Assembly: GCA_013368375.1 (NCBI GenBank)
Contig: JAACJP010000028.1
Coordinates: 1 to 64,000, forward strand
Source of the DNA: Tricholomella constricta
Lineage: Eukaryota > Basidiomycota > Agaricomycetes > Agaricales > Lyophyllaceae
Direction: 5' to 3'
DNA: 64,000 nucleotides
Shown here: positions 42,961 to 55,403 of the stretch, piece by piece
Position numbering within the stretch: the stretch's first letter is position 1
How the letters are laid out: every line of letters begins with the position of its first letter
Translations under genes and position numbers: made by a program
The notes under the pieces: model-generated
Databases searched by the model: none
Seen by the model: only the letters and a program-made list of their open reading frames with translations
Told to the model about the DNA's origin: nothing

Positions 42961-45699
42961 CTACCCGCTCAAAACAACAACAACATCCCCCTCCAGCCCC
43001 ACCCTCCCCCTCTCCCTCAACACGCCCAAGGCACGGACGACCTCGGCCGTATCAAAGTCCTCATGCTTGTCGGGGGGCGCGGCGGCGTTGAGGTAGGCCA
43101 GGAGGGAAGAGACGCGCAGCTCGTCGCTCGCTTCGTATGTCGTTTGGCGCAGGTGGTGGATCGCGTGGTGGATGAATGTGCGGCTGTGGATGGGTGGGTG
43201 GGTGGGTGTGTTAGCGGGACGGGGCACACAGAAAAAGAAAGGAAACAGAGAGAGAGAGAGAGAGAGAGAACGAGAGAGAAAGAGAAGGAGAAGGAGAGGA
43301 CAAGGACGTACCGCCCCCCTAAAGAATCCAAATCCGCAAGTCCAGCAGGGTGTACCCTCCTCCCTAAGCCCACCCCTACCCCCACCCCAAGCCCCACGCC
43401 AACACCAACCCCAACACCCACACCGTCTTCCACACCCTCCCCTTCCTCGACCTCCAAATCAACATCAACATCAGGATCCGCCTCCCCATCCGCATCGCAC
43501 TCCCCCTCCCCCTCCTCCCCCTCTCCTTCTCCCTCCCCTTCCTCGCCTTCGCCTTCGCCTTCCTCCCCATCGACACCGACGCCGACGCCAACACCCCGAT
43601 CAGCGCCCCGCACGCCCGCGCTCCAGGCATGTATGCCGCGCTGCTGCCCCTGCCCCTGCCCCTGCCCCTGCCCTCGCTCCTTCCCCTGGCCCTGGACTTG
43701 GACTTGGCCCTGTACCGGGGCTTGAGCACGCCGCGGCGGCGGCAGCATTGACAGCGGCCGCTGGTGGTGGTGGTGGTTGTGGTTGTGGTTGTGCTGCTGC
43801 TGCTGGTGCTGTTGCGCGTAGGGGTAACGCACATGTCCATGCCCATTGTGCGCGGACGGCCGGTGGTGGTCCCGGTCCCGGTCCCGGTCTCGATCACTAC
43901 GGTGGTGGTGGTGGTGTTCCCGCTCCCGGTGGTGGTGGTCCCGCTCTCGATCCCGATGGTGTTCACGGTGGTGGTGGTGATGGTGCCAAAGCCGACCACC
44001 CTCCGAACCCAGATCATGATCCTGCGGTTCCCTCTTCACCGCTCCCGCTCCCCCACTCGCACTCGCACTCCCACCCCCGCCGCGCGCGGGGCGGGGGCGG
44101 GGGTGGTGCCGGTCGTCGACGCCTTCTTCCGACTCGGGCTCGACTTCTGGGTCGGGGTCTGCGTCCGGGTCGGCGTGTCCTTGGTGAGAGTGTGGGCGTT
44201 CATGAGAGTGTGGGCGTTGGTGAGGATGTGGGTGGGGGTGGGTAGAGGGGTGCTGGTGCACGGGACGCGGCTGCGCGTGCGCGTGGGGGTGGGCGTGTGC
44301 GTGCGCGTGTGACGTTGAAGGATGGGCGTGTGCATGGGGGTGGGCGTGAGGGTGTCCGAGTTTCTTCGCTTTCGCTTCTGCAATCTCCGCCGCCTTCTGC
44401 GCACGGCGCTGACTACAACACACATCAGCATCAGCATCCCAACAACAACAACAACAAAAAAGCTAAAGCCCAAACAAAGAAAACTCACTGCCTCGCCAAA
44501 CACTTGCCCCGATGCTGCAACCACGGATACGCACAATAGCTGCTGTCCTGGCGTAACTGCACCCACTTCTGGCATAAACTACAAAACACCCGGTTCGGCT
44601 CCACCTCTGCGATCAGCGTGTCCGCGCGGAGCGTCGCCGCGCGCTGCTCGGCGTTGCGCCGCCGCGACTCGTGTGCGGGGGCGTAGTTGGCGGGGTTGAG
44701 GTCGTGGAAGCCTGTTCCTGTGCCGGTGCCCGCGCCCGAGTTGGAGGCAGAGGCGGAGGCAGAGTTGGAGGCTGAGGCGGAACGGGGGCGGGCGGGGGTG
44801 AGTGTTAGGATGAGGGCCGGGGCGGAGGGCGACGCGAGGGAAGCGCTGGCCATAAAGGGTTAATTTAAACAAAGGAGAGGGATAAAGGCGCGCACCGGGG
44901 GCCGGAGGTGGAGGAGGAAGCTTTGTGGCAGGTGGTGCGGTGCTGGAGCCAGGCTTGGACGGCTTGGAGGTGGTCGTCGGGGTCGAGGGCGAGCCACTGA
45001 TCGCACAAGTTGCAGAGGACGCGCTCTGCGTCGAACTTGCGCACGTCTGGGTCCTTGGAAAGGAGCGAGTTGCGCTCTTCAAGCGCGTATACGTTTTTGC
45101 TGTTGCTGTGGAGTATGGAAAGAATCAGCAAGGGAAAAGGGAGGGAGGGTAGGGGCAAGAGTACATCTTCTTGGCGAGACAGCTCTTGCGGTGGGCGTCC
45201 CATGGGATGGAACAGTAGGTCGAGTTTGGGCGGAGGCGGATCCATTTGTCGCAGGAGGCACAGAGGACGCGGTATGCCTCGAACTGGGCAACGTACGGGT
45301 CGGCGCGGAGGTACTCGATGCGTTCCTCTTCCGTGCGTTTGGCGCGGCGGCGCTTGGCCGGGGGGTGCTGGCCGTCTGGCACGGGCGGGGAGTGGGGGGT
45401 GGCGGCTGTCGTGGAGGACGACGGGGCAAGGCTGGATACGCAACAGTCAGCATGGTGTGCGGGACAAGGTGGGATCAAGGACCAAACCAGGAGTCGCGAT
45501 GGTGATCCCAGTGTTTCAAGGTGAAGCCGCCGGTTGCGTCGTCCCGGAAGGAGACACCGGCGCCGCAGACCTCGCAGATGACGCGTCCGGCCTGGTACTC
45601 GCTCTTTGGGATGCTGGAGGGAGGCGTGAAGGAACGGGGCTGGTCATCGTCAGGTGGGTCCTTGCGCTTGAGTGGGTTCGGGGGAGGAGAAGGAGACAT
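42961..45699 (-). CDS. Four-module C2HC protein with His-rich and acidic repeats
   Basis: Six exons: 45699-45488, 45431-45165, 45105-44896, 44845-44489, 44412-43312 and 43183-42961; introns of 56, 59, 50, 76 and 128 nt. The sum is 2,370 nt, 789 aa, in frame throughout. Four modules share C-x2-C-(17-22)-H-x3-C: ICEVC...HRDSC, LCASCDKW...HRKSC, LCNLCDQW...HRTTC and FCSLCQKW...HRGKC. The last Cys of module 1 is created by splicing (TG/C), strong support for that intron. Exon 5 is low-complexity: His-Ala/His-Pro runs, poly-His, Asp-Arg repeats, Gln-rich and Glu-Gly tracts. The tail (IHHAIHHLRQTTYEASDELR) is ordered. The modules resemble a family repeated in Agaricomycete hypothetical proteins; zinc binding is inferred and the role unknown. 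Confidence 0.75.
43247..43269 (+). repeat. (AG)n microsatellite in the last intron
   Basis: About eleven AG units within the intron 43311-43184. Confidence 0.85.
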
Positions 45700-48600
45700 G
45701 GTAATGGGGGTGATAGAGGGACGATGGCGGTTTTGAGGACGCCCGGGGCTGGCAGTATTCGGATCCTGAGCATAATGATGATGATAGTTCTGTTCTTCAC
45801 GCGTTTGGAAATTGACGAGCACACAAACATAACGTTTTACGTACTTGTTCCATTTATCTTTTTCGTATGTCATTTCCCCTGAGTCTCGGCTTCAAATCGG
45901 CCGATCGTCCGCGGCCTCGTCCGCGTGCTCGCTCCTGATTCCGGCGTTGACATCCCCGTTTGTGGCCTCCGAGGATCACTGCCTCGGTGCGGATCCCGCT
46001 CTCTCTCTTTCCGCTTGCCGCATACAGCTTTAATACCCTTTCTGAACCTTCTCCCGCATGACACACCGACCTCTATCTTCTGCATTCTGCTTTCATCTAT
46101 CAGTCCTTCTGCCCAGCGATCGCATCGCCCTCGGAGTACAAGTGGGCTGACCATCGCGGGTACATGTCCTTCCCTATCCGTCTCGTCTTCTTCACCTCAT
46201 GAATTGCCCTCCTAACCTATGTTGCCACATGCCCGACACACACCTGCCCTCCGACCTTGGCCAGAACTCGAACTTGAACACGATGCTCGCACCCACCCCG
46301 TTCCGCTCCGCCTCTCCGCCGTGCCTCTGTCGCTGTGTCTGTCCCTAGCTCTGGCGGGCCCGCCGCCGTCCGCGGATCGAAGACGTGGATGGCGGTTGCC
46401 CCTTCTCCTTGTCGAATCTTGTTCTTGTTCTTGTTCTTCTTTGCCTGGATGACAGCAGGCGCTCTGCCCCCGCTGCGCGAACGCGACATCCCATACCCCA
46501 CCTCTGCCCCTTGGTTACCGACAACGAAAACATCATGTCCGGAAAGATTCGAAATACGAGCCGCAGATTGGCATGATCGTCCTTTGTCCATTGTCCTCTG
46601 TCTTTTGTCCTTTCCTCTTTGCCTTTCCCTTTCCCTTTTCGCTCTCTTTTTTGTTTCCATTTTCTTGTTTGTTATTCCTCCTTTTGTCATCTCTCACCGT
46701 CCGTACAGATCAAATCCAAATCCAAATCGAAATACACAATCGCCAATCGTCACGGCGCCGCCCTGTGCCCCAGCTTTTCAATCCACGCCTGCCTGCCCCC
46801 CGTCCCTTGTCCGTCGTCATCACCATCGACGACAGGACCACTGTAGCTGCTTCTACAGAGGATCAATGTATTTGTATACACCATGTACACTGTATACCTG
46901 TACACGGGGCGCACTCCGCCCCTGACCCCGAGGGCTGTTGTGTATTTTGGCTGGTGGGAATGGTGGAAGGAGAGCGGCACCCTCATGGCCGGTCAAGGCG
47001 CGCGTGTTGTGTCCGTTTCGGGTTTGGGTTTGGGTGTATCACACCCTCACACACACTCCACACTCCATACCCTTTGCACTGTAACACCGCCTCATTGGAG
47101 CGCAGCGCACCCATTGAGGAGCGCTGTGTCTCTGAGCCCACGCTCGCCGAGTTGCGCGGTGGGTACCCCACACGAGCCACTGCCACTGCCACTGCCGGTC
47201 CTCGTCCGTTCCCCCTAACCCCCCTCCCCACTCCCCTCTCTCTCGACTGCCGCACGTGCCGTCCAGGGCGGGGGTACCGCTACACGAACCGTCCAATCGC
47301 ACCCGCACCCGGAAACGCTCTTCCTCCGCCGCGCGTGCGAAGCCTAAACGCCCATCGTCGTCGAGGGCGGGCGGTTTCTCTCCGACCAGCGCCCCCTTCC
47401 CCCTTCCCCCCTCCTCCCAAACCCCTCCCCCCAAGCCCAAGCCCAAGCCCAAGCCCAAGCCCAACCCAAGCCCAAGTCCAAGTCCAAGTCCAAGGGTACC
47501 CTTCAACGGCGGGGCGCATGGTGCGGCCCTCCTTTCCCCTCTTCCCCCCCTCTCCTCCTCCCCCCCCCCTTCCCTTCGTCCCGTCCTAGCGCATACAGCA
47601 TGCAGCACGTACTGAGACAGGGGAAATCCAGAACGGTGGCAGGCTGGTGGAGTAGTGGGGTGGGGTTCGCGCGTGCCTTGGCCAAGGGGGCGGTCCGAAA
47701 GTATTATGCGTATGCGTTTTTGGCGGTGTCTCCGGCGGCGTCGGCTGGTTGCTGGTTTTCGGCTGCGAGAGGTCGCTGGCGGGGAACGAGGAACGAGGAA
47801 CGAGATTTGGGTCCATGACGCTGGTGCTGCTCGACTGGCTCTTGTTGATTCTTGATTCTTGGTTCTTAGTCCTGCCCAAAAGGCGATTCAGAGGAAGGGA
47901 GAGAGGCCCGCCGACGTGGAAGATCGATCGTGGGTCGTAGGTTAGGGGCTTGGACAGTTGAGATGTGCCGAATCGCAACCCACGCGCACCTGCACCTGCA
48001 CCTCCATGCCGAAACCGCCCTCGTGCGCGGTCCTCCAAACTCCAAACCGCAAACCGGGGGGGGGGGGGGGTGGGGGCGGGGGGGGTGGTGCCGGCCCCTT
48101 CACCCCATCGTCATCGTCCCGGCCCCCTTCGTCCAGTCCAGTCCAGTCCTGTCCGTGTCGCATGTACCGAGACGGTCGAACAATCCAGAACGGTCAGCAA
48201 ACTGGTGGTTGGGGTGGGGTTCGCGCTCCCCGGTGCGTGGGACGTGGGACGTGGGACGTGGGGCGCGGGGCGCGGGGCGTGGGCTCGGCGGTCCGAATGG
48301 GCCTGGCTGCATGCGTGTGGCGTCTCCGGCGGCGTCGGACTCGGTTATCTCGCTTGTGTGTCGGTTGTAGGTTGTATCGGTATCGGTTGCTGCTGAAAAG
48401 GGGTCGTTGGCGGGGAACGAGGATTTTTTGGGTCCGTGGCGGGCGGGCTGCTCGACTCGATTCGACTGGTTTTTTTTTTGATTCTGCTGAAACATGTGCA
48501 TGAAAGGTGAATGGGAAGGGAGACGACCAAGAGGCTGACAATTCATTTGAAAAATGTTCCGTGTACGTCGACGTAGCCTGGCGGGCGGATTCGAAGGCGG

Positions 48601-49530
48601 CTGTCGGGCTGAGGAGGTTGAGGATTGAGGATGATGTTTTGGTTGGTTGCTCTTGGGGGCGCACACCATAGGGGACCGGCCAGTGTATGTGCCGTAACGT
48701 AACGTCGTTGACGCTTCTGGTGTATACTGAGCTTGGGATCAAGACAGACAGGGTTTAGACCGATTTACCTGCCCTACATAGGATGATGGCGGGGGTCGAC
48801 GGGTCAATGCGAGAGAAAGAGAGAAGAAAAGAACAGCTACATAGTGGGGAAGGTTCGTGGCTCAATCCCGTCGTTGTTCGTCCATACTGTCAATGATCGG
48901 CGATTATGGATGGACCAAGGTCTGTAGTGGTTCCGCAGTATGTCAAGCTCGTCCCTTCAAAAAGAGAGCATGTGTTGAAGAGAATCAAAGCGAAAGCGAC
49001 AGCGCACGCACACCGATCCAAACCGAGGAGATAGTGCAAGTGGGATCCGTACACCACGATCGCTGGTTAAGGAACAGTACCCAGGCCCTCCATACACACA
49101 AATCATAGTATCGTTACTGACAAGCAGCTGAAGAAAAGGAATCATGACATGTCAGTTGCGGGAGCACAGAATCCTAGAATGATACATAGCATGTTAATGT
49201 ACATGCATCGCAAGCAGACCTTTCAGTTGCTCATAACAATAACAACAAACGACACAATGACAAGGACGGCGACAGCCTTTCTCTACGGAACGGTACGGTA
49301 TGGGTTTCCTGTCAGATCGCATTAAAAGTTCACTGTTCTTCCGTGGATCTAGGAACATTTGTGTCGCTCTTCTGGCGCTTCCACCACGGCATTGTCTCCA
49401 AAGAGTCGTCGCTATTACGGTATTGATGATCCAGACACGTACACGTCTCAGACGCCGAGGACTATAGTTCCTTCTCCCCGGGCGTGCACGATGGTCGCGA
49501 CGGCTCGACGGCTTTTCGCCCTCAGGCCTC
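45700..49530. other. Simple-repeat-rich intergenic stretch
   Basis: No gene supported. Contains a CCCAAG hexamer tract (47430-47495), GGAACGA repeats (47782-47805), a GGGACGT tract (48240-48284), a G14 run (48057-48070) and a diverged direct duplication (about 47630-47870 and 48184-48490). Long frames here, such as 46573-47589, are low in complexity and overlap equally long frames on the other strand. Confidence 0.45.
47630..48490 (+). repeat. Diverged direct duplication, about 550-bp period
   Basis: About 47630-47870 and 48184-48490 share the order CAGAACGGT, GGGGTGGGGTTCGCGC, GGCGGTCCGAA, GTCTCCGGCGGCGTCGG, TGGCGGGGAACGAGGA and GCTCGACT. The copies differ by indels. No coding frame is shared. 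Confidence 0.65.
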
Positions 49531-49926
49531 ATGAGCGCCCCTACAGTGCTGCTCCGTCCCAGCGGGCTTCATGATCAAGGTCGAAGTAACTTCGCCAGGA
49601 GAAATGTCAACGAGCCACTGCTGGGAAATCTTGCAAGATTTGAAGCGACGATCAATTTAATTGTTAACGTCGTTCAAGAATGGCCGATGATGATACAGAT
49701 GATGCTTCTAGCAGGTCTCATCTGCCTGGGTATGTCAATGGCTGTCGCAATGTTATGCCGACCCCGTGGTGAGTCGCGTAAGTCGGGGAAACGGTGTTTC
49801 CGCCTCCTTGAAATGCAGAAGTGAGATCTAAAAACATCATTGTACTATAGTACTTATGTCAAGATCAAGATAATTATTGACGGGCGAACTCATCAACATA
49901 TGTAGACGGAACTTTCTTTTTGCGAT

Positions 49927-50168
49927 GTCGTATTATTCATCATGGAGGTCCTGCCAAGCCCAGTAGCTTTCATGAAGTCAAATGAGTGATCAGAGAATCC
50001 GGAAAGTACCTTTGAACTCGCAATGCGAACATCGCGACCGAATCTTTTTTTTGTAATGACATATTATTCATCACGGAGGTTATGCCGAGCCCATTAGTCG
50101 TCTCTGAAGGACGAGTGATCAGAAAATCCGGAGGGTACCTTTGAACGCGCAATGCGAACATCGCGAGT
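49927..50168 (+). repeat. Tandem duplication of about 115 bp
   Basis: 49927-50040 and 50058-50168 match with about 20 changes; shared landmarks are TATTATTCATCA, GTGATCAGA, AATCCGG, GTACCTTTGAAC and GCAATGCGAACATCGCGA. Each copy is preceded by a T-rich run. Confidence 0.85.
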
Positions 50169-50667
50169 GCGTTGAGTTGCTTGAAAGATCGGTATGACAT
50201 GTGGCATCATAATCGCCTGAATGCATCCCAGTGGTATCGATCAGGCCTCAGGCCTCAGGGATGGGTGGAGTGCGTGACAAGATGATTAAATTTTATATTC
50301 CTGTTCAAAGAGGATGACATAAGTTGCCTTGCTACAATCGCCAATCATTGCCCAGCTTCGTACCTATAAAAACGAGCTTATGACCCGTGCCTTCGGCACG
50401 GTGCCTGCAGGTCTGGCTTCAGCCCGGTGTCTGCAGCTCGGAGCATATTGTGCAATGAGAAATTTGCATGGAGTTACTTTACACTACCATATGCATATAC
50501 AGTCAATAAATAGAGCCATTTGAAAAATAACCACACATGTTCATACTCCTACGGTCTACCACTATTCCCAGTACTAATCCCTCCTGACACCTGCTTCACG
50601 GAGTCCCATCCTCACAAACATATATCCGGTCCGATGCCTATATCTAATTAATGGAACAGCATACAAA

Positions 50668-51200
50668 CCTTTCCCTTCAACAAATCACATAGTGCCAAGC
50701 TTGATGACAAACCAAGTTCAATAAACCAATACCTCCTACCCAAACCTTTCGACAAATCGTGTGGTGCCAAGCTTGGCAACAACCCTCCAATAAACTCCTA
50801 CATGGTCGCTCTTAGAAACCATTTGTCGGGGACTTTCTAAGACCAACACAGCGCACGAAGCACCCACTGTTCCCTTATCTGGTGAATTGCCTTATTGGGA
50901 GCAGTTATACCTTACAGCCACGGTGCAGAGTGTTGTGGTCGATCGTTCACCATATTTGCTAGTCTTTACGGTGAACCTTATATATTTTACTATACAGATA
51001 TTCCACAATCCCTATACTGCCCCCTCAGTTGTTTTCTACACATGTCTAGACCTGAGGGTGAGCAACTACTTATTATATTTCACGAACACTTACTGATTGC
51101 TACCTGTAGCTGATTTATCTCACGTAAATCTACAGGTCAATAAAGTTGTCTTCTACACTGCGTGTCGAGACCTGAGGCTTATTTATCTTACATAAATCTA
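50668..51200 (+). repeat. Diverged short tandem blocks in the AT-rich stretch
   Basis: Two blocks: AACCTTTC...CAAATC...GTGCCAAGCTTG...CAATAAAC at about 50668-50728 and 50743-50796, and TCTACAC...GACCTGAGG...TTTATCT...GTAAATCTACAG at about 51036-51136 and 51151-51200. They could be parts of a decayed LTR; no TG...CA bounds or target duplication could be fixed. Confidence 0.5.
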
Positions 51201-52963
51201 CAGAAACAGTAGCTCTATCATAAAGTATAAAAAACACACCATGTAGTAAACACAACTTTCAGTGAATTACAGCCCATATTATCCCTCAAACTCAGAGTTA
51301 ACAGCTCAAAACCTTTGTTATTAGTCTTCTCAGAATTGTTCCAATTGTAACCTTTGTCCTTTGTTGTAACCCCTTTTCCTTTGCTGTAACCCTCATCAGT
51401 GTACCCATAACCCAGCGTCAGAACCTGTGAGTGTTCTTAGTTTTGTTCCTGACCATCCCTTTGTTGTATTCTGACATAATAGTCGTGTCTCTGACAAACC
51501 TCAGTCGCAACCAATTATATTAGATTGGACAGCATTGTGCTTTTTGTATCGCAGTTGCTTCAACCATTTGCAGGTCAGATCATACTCTACCCTTCTAAAT
51601 CAAGCCTTTACAACCCCTGCACACTCGCATGTTTGGGAACTTTTGACACCTCTCGCCCATTTTAGTTGTTAGTTAGATTGTTGTCATGCCTCTATCAACA
51701 TGGCATGTGAGGAAGTTTATTGGAGGTACCAATATGTCTCATAAGAACCTTGAGTCGTGAGGCTTCACCTCTTTTTCTGCACTGTTTTGGACAGTTGCAG
51801 CCTAGATAAGCACTTCACACCTCTCCGTAGCTGCTCCTCAGCTCATCTTTCCAATTTTCAGTGACACACTACAGGCTTCACCTTCCTTGTCTTTTAATTA
51901 GTTCTGTAGCCGTTTTCCTATTGTTCTTCACCTCCCGCACCATCTCACATCAAAATAAATATTTTCAAAGGCCCCAGCTCAACTTCTGACCTCTGTCCTC
52001 AGTCTCTGAATGAAGATGATGTTATAAAATTTGGATAGAAATTATCATGGACATCCCCTGCCTTCAGAAGGCATGCAGACATGGATAGAATGTCATTATT
52101 TTGAGTAAATTGATGATCTTTCCAATGAGGGACACACTCTTGGGTTGGTGCAATGTTTTGAAGGTCACATGATCTAAGGTCAGGTGCCCGGAAAATGCCC
52201 AAAATTGAGAGCCAGCCGATTACATAAATATATTAGCTAATATTGGTCAGCTTGATCAAACTTATGTCAGGAAAATCGGTGTCCCCTTTGTTATAGATGC
52301 AGCATAAAAAACAAACAGAGGCAATTTAGAGCATCGATGATCGCGACATGAGATGTTGATGCGCTGAGGTTATAAGCGGACGGATAAACTAGGCAAGGAT
52401 CGGCTGAGATCTAGAGGGAAGATTCAGGGATATGGTTTTGACATTCGACGACATAGCACCCGGAATATACACGCAAATGTCTTCATTCAAGAGCTGACAG
52501 CTTGATTAAGAATTCGATGAGCGTGGCCGTTGATTCGGCCGGCCCATGAACCGAAACGAGTCATTCGTTGCATTGAACCCCCCCCCTCCCCGCGAAAAGA
52601 TCTTCGAGTGTCGGTCGAGATAACTGACCACCATTCCGTCCCAGAGGCAGCCGTGTAGTCCAACAAGTACGCATGAAGGTCCGTCAGGATATAGAGTCGC
52701 CATCAAGACAATCAATGAAATCTTCCAACAAAGTCCGTCGGAAGGTGCCACCCACAATCTCTCCTCGACGATTGAAATGGAAATCTAAAGAACCAAATAA
52801 TGGCCGCGACGTAGGCTAGAAGGGACCTCCACTGGATATTCCCTGTGGGTTGAACGTTGACGTTGATCCCGCGCTACACACATCGATGTTTACATGCTGG
52901 AATGTTGACCGACGGATCATTAGTCTATGACGATATTTGGCTCAGTCATTCGCCCGCACTTAC

Positions 52964-53231
52964 AAAGGTCGGTCCTGAACTCTTTCGACGCCAGGCTCGT
53001 ACAAATGCTTGTGCCCGTTCTCCTCGACGATGTTCCATTTGAAGAGTGACAGGGCCGCACGGTCATAGCCGCTGCAAGAGCGAAGGTCCGCGCGCTGTGC
53101 AAGAAACACATTGTTCTCCTCGTCTGCGAGAGATTTAAGCAGTGCGTCCTTTCTGTCTGCACAAAGCGAAGTCAAAAGAGAGTGAGGAGATTGGAAAAAC
53201 GCACCGGGCGAAGCCGGCGAACACCAAACTC
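52964..53231 (-). pseudogene. Spliced gene remnant of unknown family
   Basis: On the minus strand 53152-52964 reads a natural-looking peptide (KDALLKSLADEENNVFLAQR, then YDRAALSLFKWN and HKHLYEPGVERVQDR) that ends at a GTAAGT donor. A short upstream exon, 53230-53205, joins it in frame through an intron with GT-AG ends. I found neither a start exon nor a convincing end; splicing at the next acceptor gives a stop within two codons. It looks like the 3' part of a gene, perhaps left behind by rearrangement. I do not recognise the protein. Confidence 0.3.
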
Positions 53232-53744
53232 TATTTCAATGCAAATCTGTTGGTGAGCCTCAGCATCGGAACGCCGTCGATCCTAGATTAGCCCATCATG
53301 TCGTACTTTGTCTCATTTCTCGACGGCACGGGTTCTCACTACATGTTTTTACCTAAGCGTCGTACCCTCAGTCGCCGGCCCCTCTACGATGAACCTCCTT
53401 CGAAACTCGTCCAGCTGCGTACATGTCGGAGGAGGTTTCTTGTGTAAGACAGCCCTCTGGTCATCCTGCCTCTCCTACGAAACCTTAAAGTTGGGAACAC
53501 GACTACCAGACGTCCCAATGACTTCGCATTCTCAGAACGACAACCCCTCTCCCAGACAATAACCTTTACTCTGATACTCACGGGAGAAATCAGATCCTCG
53601 TAAACCTCTGTGTAACCACCGTATTGCTACAGTGCTAGGGTGCCCTGAGTGACATCTGTCCAGACTAGTAGTAGAGATACAGTCATCGCATACAGGCATG
53701 CAGAAGACAGCACTGAAACCGATACGATGCTCCTCTTGGGCTGC

Positions 53745-54670
53745 GATTGCTTCACTTCCCGTCGAAATGCTGTCCATCGTATTTCATCTCATCATGAAGG
53801 ATATAAATCTTCCCAAGATCGCTTGAAACGAGGCATGACGGTATGCTCGTCTTGGCGCACGATCGCTCACTCCTTGCCGTTTCTCCGGGCCTCAATCGAA
53901 GCTGACCTTTCAAACACACTCCATACTTTATTAATTGCTCCAGCGATGCATGCATCAAGATATCAGCACTGCGTCGATATACTTCCCCTTCTCGAACCCA
54001 CCTCTCGACATCTGCCAAGGCGTTCTACGCCTCTGCGTGTACTCGTACTTTTAGCACTCTCGTGTTCTTGGGCCTGTCTATGCCGTTCAAAAACTTTGCT
54101 CTAGAGTCGTCTGAAACAGTATCAATGTTTCCAGCTGTAAGGCGTTCACAGAGGTCAATCTCACAAACAAAAGGAACGTCGAGATCATCTCCCGCGACTG
54201 CCAGTGCGTCGTCAACGGTAATCAACGGAAGTTTATTCCTCTTCTCGAGCGGTGCGATCGACTGTTATCTTGTATCCCTTAACATTGTTGCGCATGCAAT
54301 ATTCCCGGAAATCCACGCCTTCCCTTTGGGTGGGAGAGTTCATGCTCAAGAGAGTTCATATCTCTGAGCTTGAGGGCCTCTCCGCCGTATATCAAACCTT
54401 ACGATGGAAAGCCCGCCAGGCCAGCAAAACATATTACGAGGCTTCTCCAGGGGATTTACTTGGTTGAAAGCGATCTCCCAGCGGCTCGAATCCACAGCGT
54501 GCTTACCCTTCTTGGAATGGCTCCATATCGTGGACAATACCAGTGTCTCAAGGGAGAGCGATTCAGATAGTGTCATTGCGTCCTTGTTTTCCCTCGTTCA
54601 AAGAAACATTGCCTGGGCTCGTAATATATCGCAAAATGGCCGACGTCTTCAATATTGCAGTTCTTGATGA
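53745..54670 (+). pseudogene. Possible decayed F-box gene
   Basis: The plus strand reads LPVEMLSIVFHLI in one frame (about 53756-53794) and, shifted, CSSWRTIAHSLPFLRASIEA (53845-53904). The two together look like an F-box: a Leu-Pro start, then a C--W--IA---P-L---I end. Further on are short peptides such as LPFLEWLHIVDNTSV in other frames, but no continuous gene. The repeated frame changes suggest decay, though unrecognised introns could explain some. Confidence 0.35.
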
Positions 54671-55403
54671 CATTGTTGGGGGGTTCCGCACCGATCACAC
54701 CTGGCTCCTGCTCCAGCCCAAGGCGTGGCGCGAAGAAACGGACCTGCAGCTAACCTTAATTCATCATCTCCACGGATGTATAGGCTCGGCCGAGGAGGGC
54801 CCTAATGAAACCTTGAGATTGCAGCCAAACCAGCGCGGGGGCAGAGATTCTCCTCGGGAAACATAGATTATGGCAGACGACTATGTTGTGAAGCTAACAT
54901 GAGCGTCGCACTGCGAAGTCCTGTCTTGCAGAAATGCCACGTAAAGTATATATACAAACTCCTTTACCCTAACTCATTATCGTCGCAACGCGGAAGCCTA
55001 TTACACTACACTAACATCCTTTGTCCGCCCTGCGCTCCCCTCTCGTTCTAAACAATATACAAAAATCTTTTACCTTACATCATGAACTCTAGAAGTATCG
55101 GCCGAGCGACCTGGAAGCCTAGAGACTGTCATGCCAGACCTTTCCTCTTCCATGTGCCTGCCTATTCAATGATACACCCAGCTAAACACTAGGGCAAAAA
55201 TCATGACTCAGAGTGAAGGTTTCAATGCATACTTCAACGCAAAAAATGCTATGCTTGTCATCAATCGAAGGAAGCTCTGTTGAAAGAAATGAAATGCCGC
55301 ATGTGCGTCGAAAATTAGTCAATGTCTGCAGCATGTCACTGTCATGTGTTTTTCCTTCATTGATTAAGCTCAAGTAGAATACCTCAGAGGAATTACCCTA
55401 CGC
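54671..55403. other. Gene-free stretch
   Basis: Nothing supported between the F-box relic and the right arm of the inverted duplication. Confidence 0.35.

Larger units (their letters stand above)
49531..52963. other. Gene-poor stretch, AT-rich from about 50.5 to 52.5 kb
   Basis: Base composition turns markedly AT-rich at about 50.5 kb and returns at about 52.5 kb. It holds tandem, diverged blocks (see the separate repeat entries) but no open frame longer than about 70 codons in its AT-rich part. A short frame at 49531-49824 contains one hydrophobic segment, without other support. The AT-rich part may be an old mobile element. Confidence 0.4.

Noticed and set aside
43172..44245. Long plus-strand frame opposite the C2HC gene
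   Set aside because: Low-complexity mirror of the His/Asp/Arg-rich exon on the minus strand; no start context or domain.
46573..47589. 338-aa plus-strand frame
   Set aside because: Simple Ser/Pro/Lys composition with equally long frames on the other strand; nothing supports coding.
50385..50401. Perfect hairpin CCGTGCC-TTC-GGCACGG
   Set aside because: No T-run, gene end or RNA family context; could be chance or part of a short repeat.
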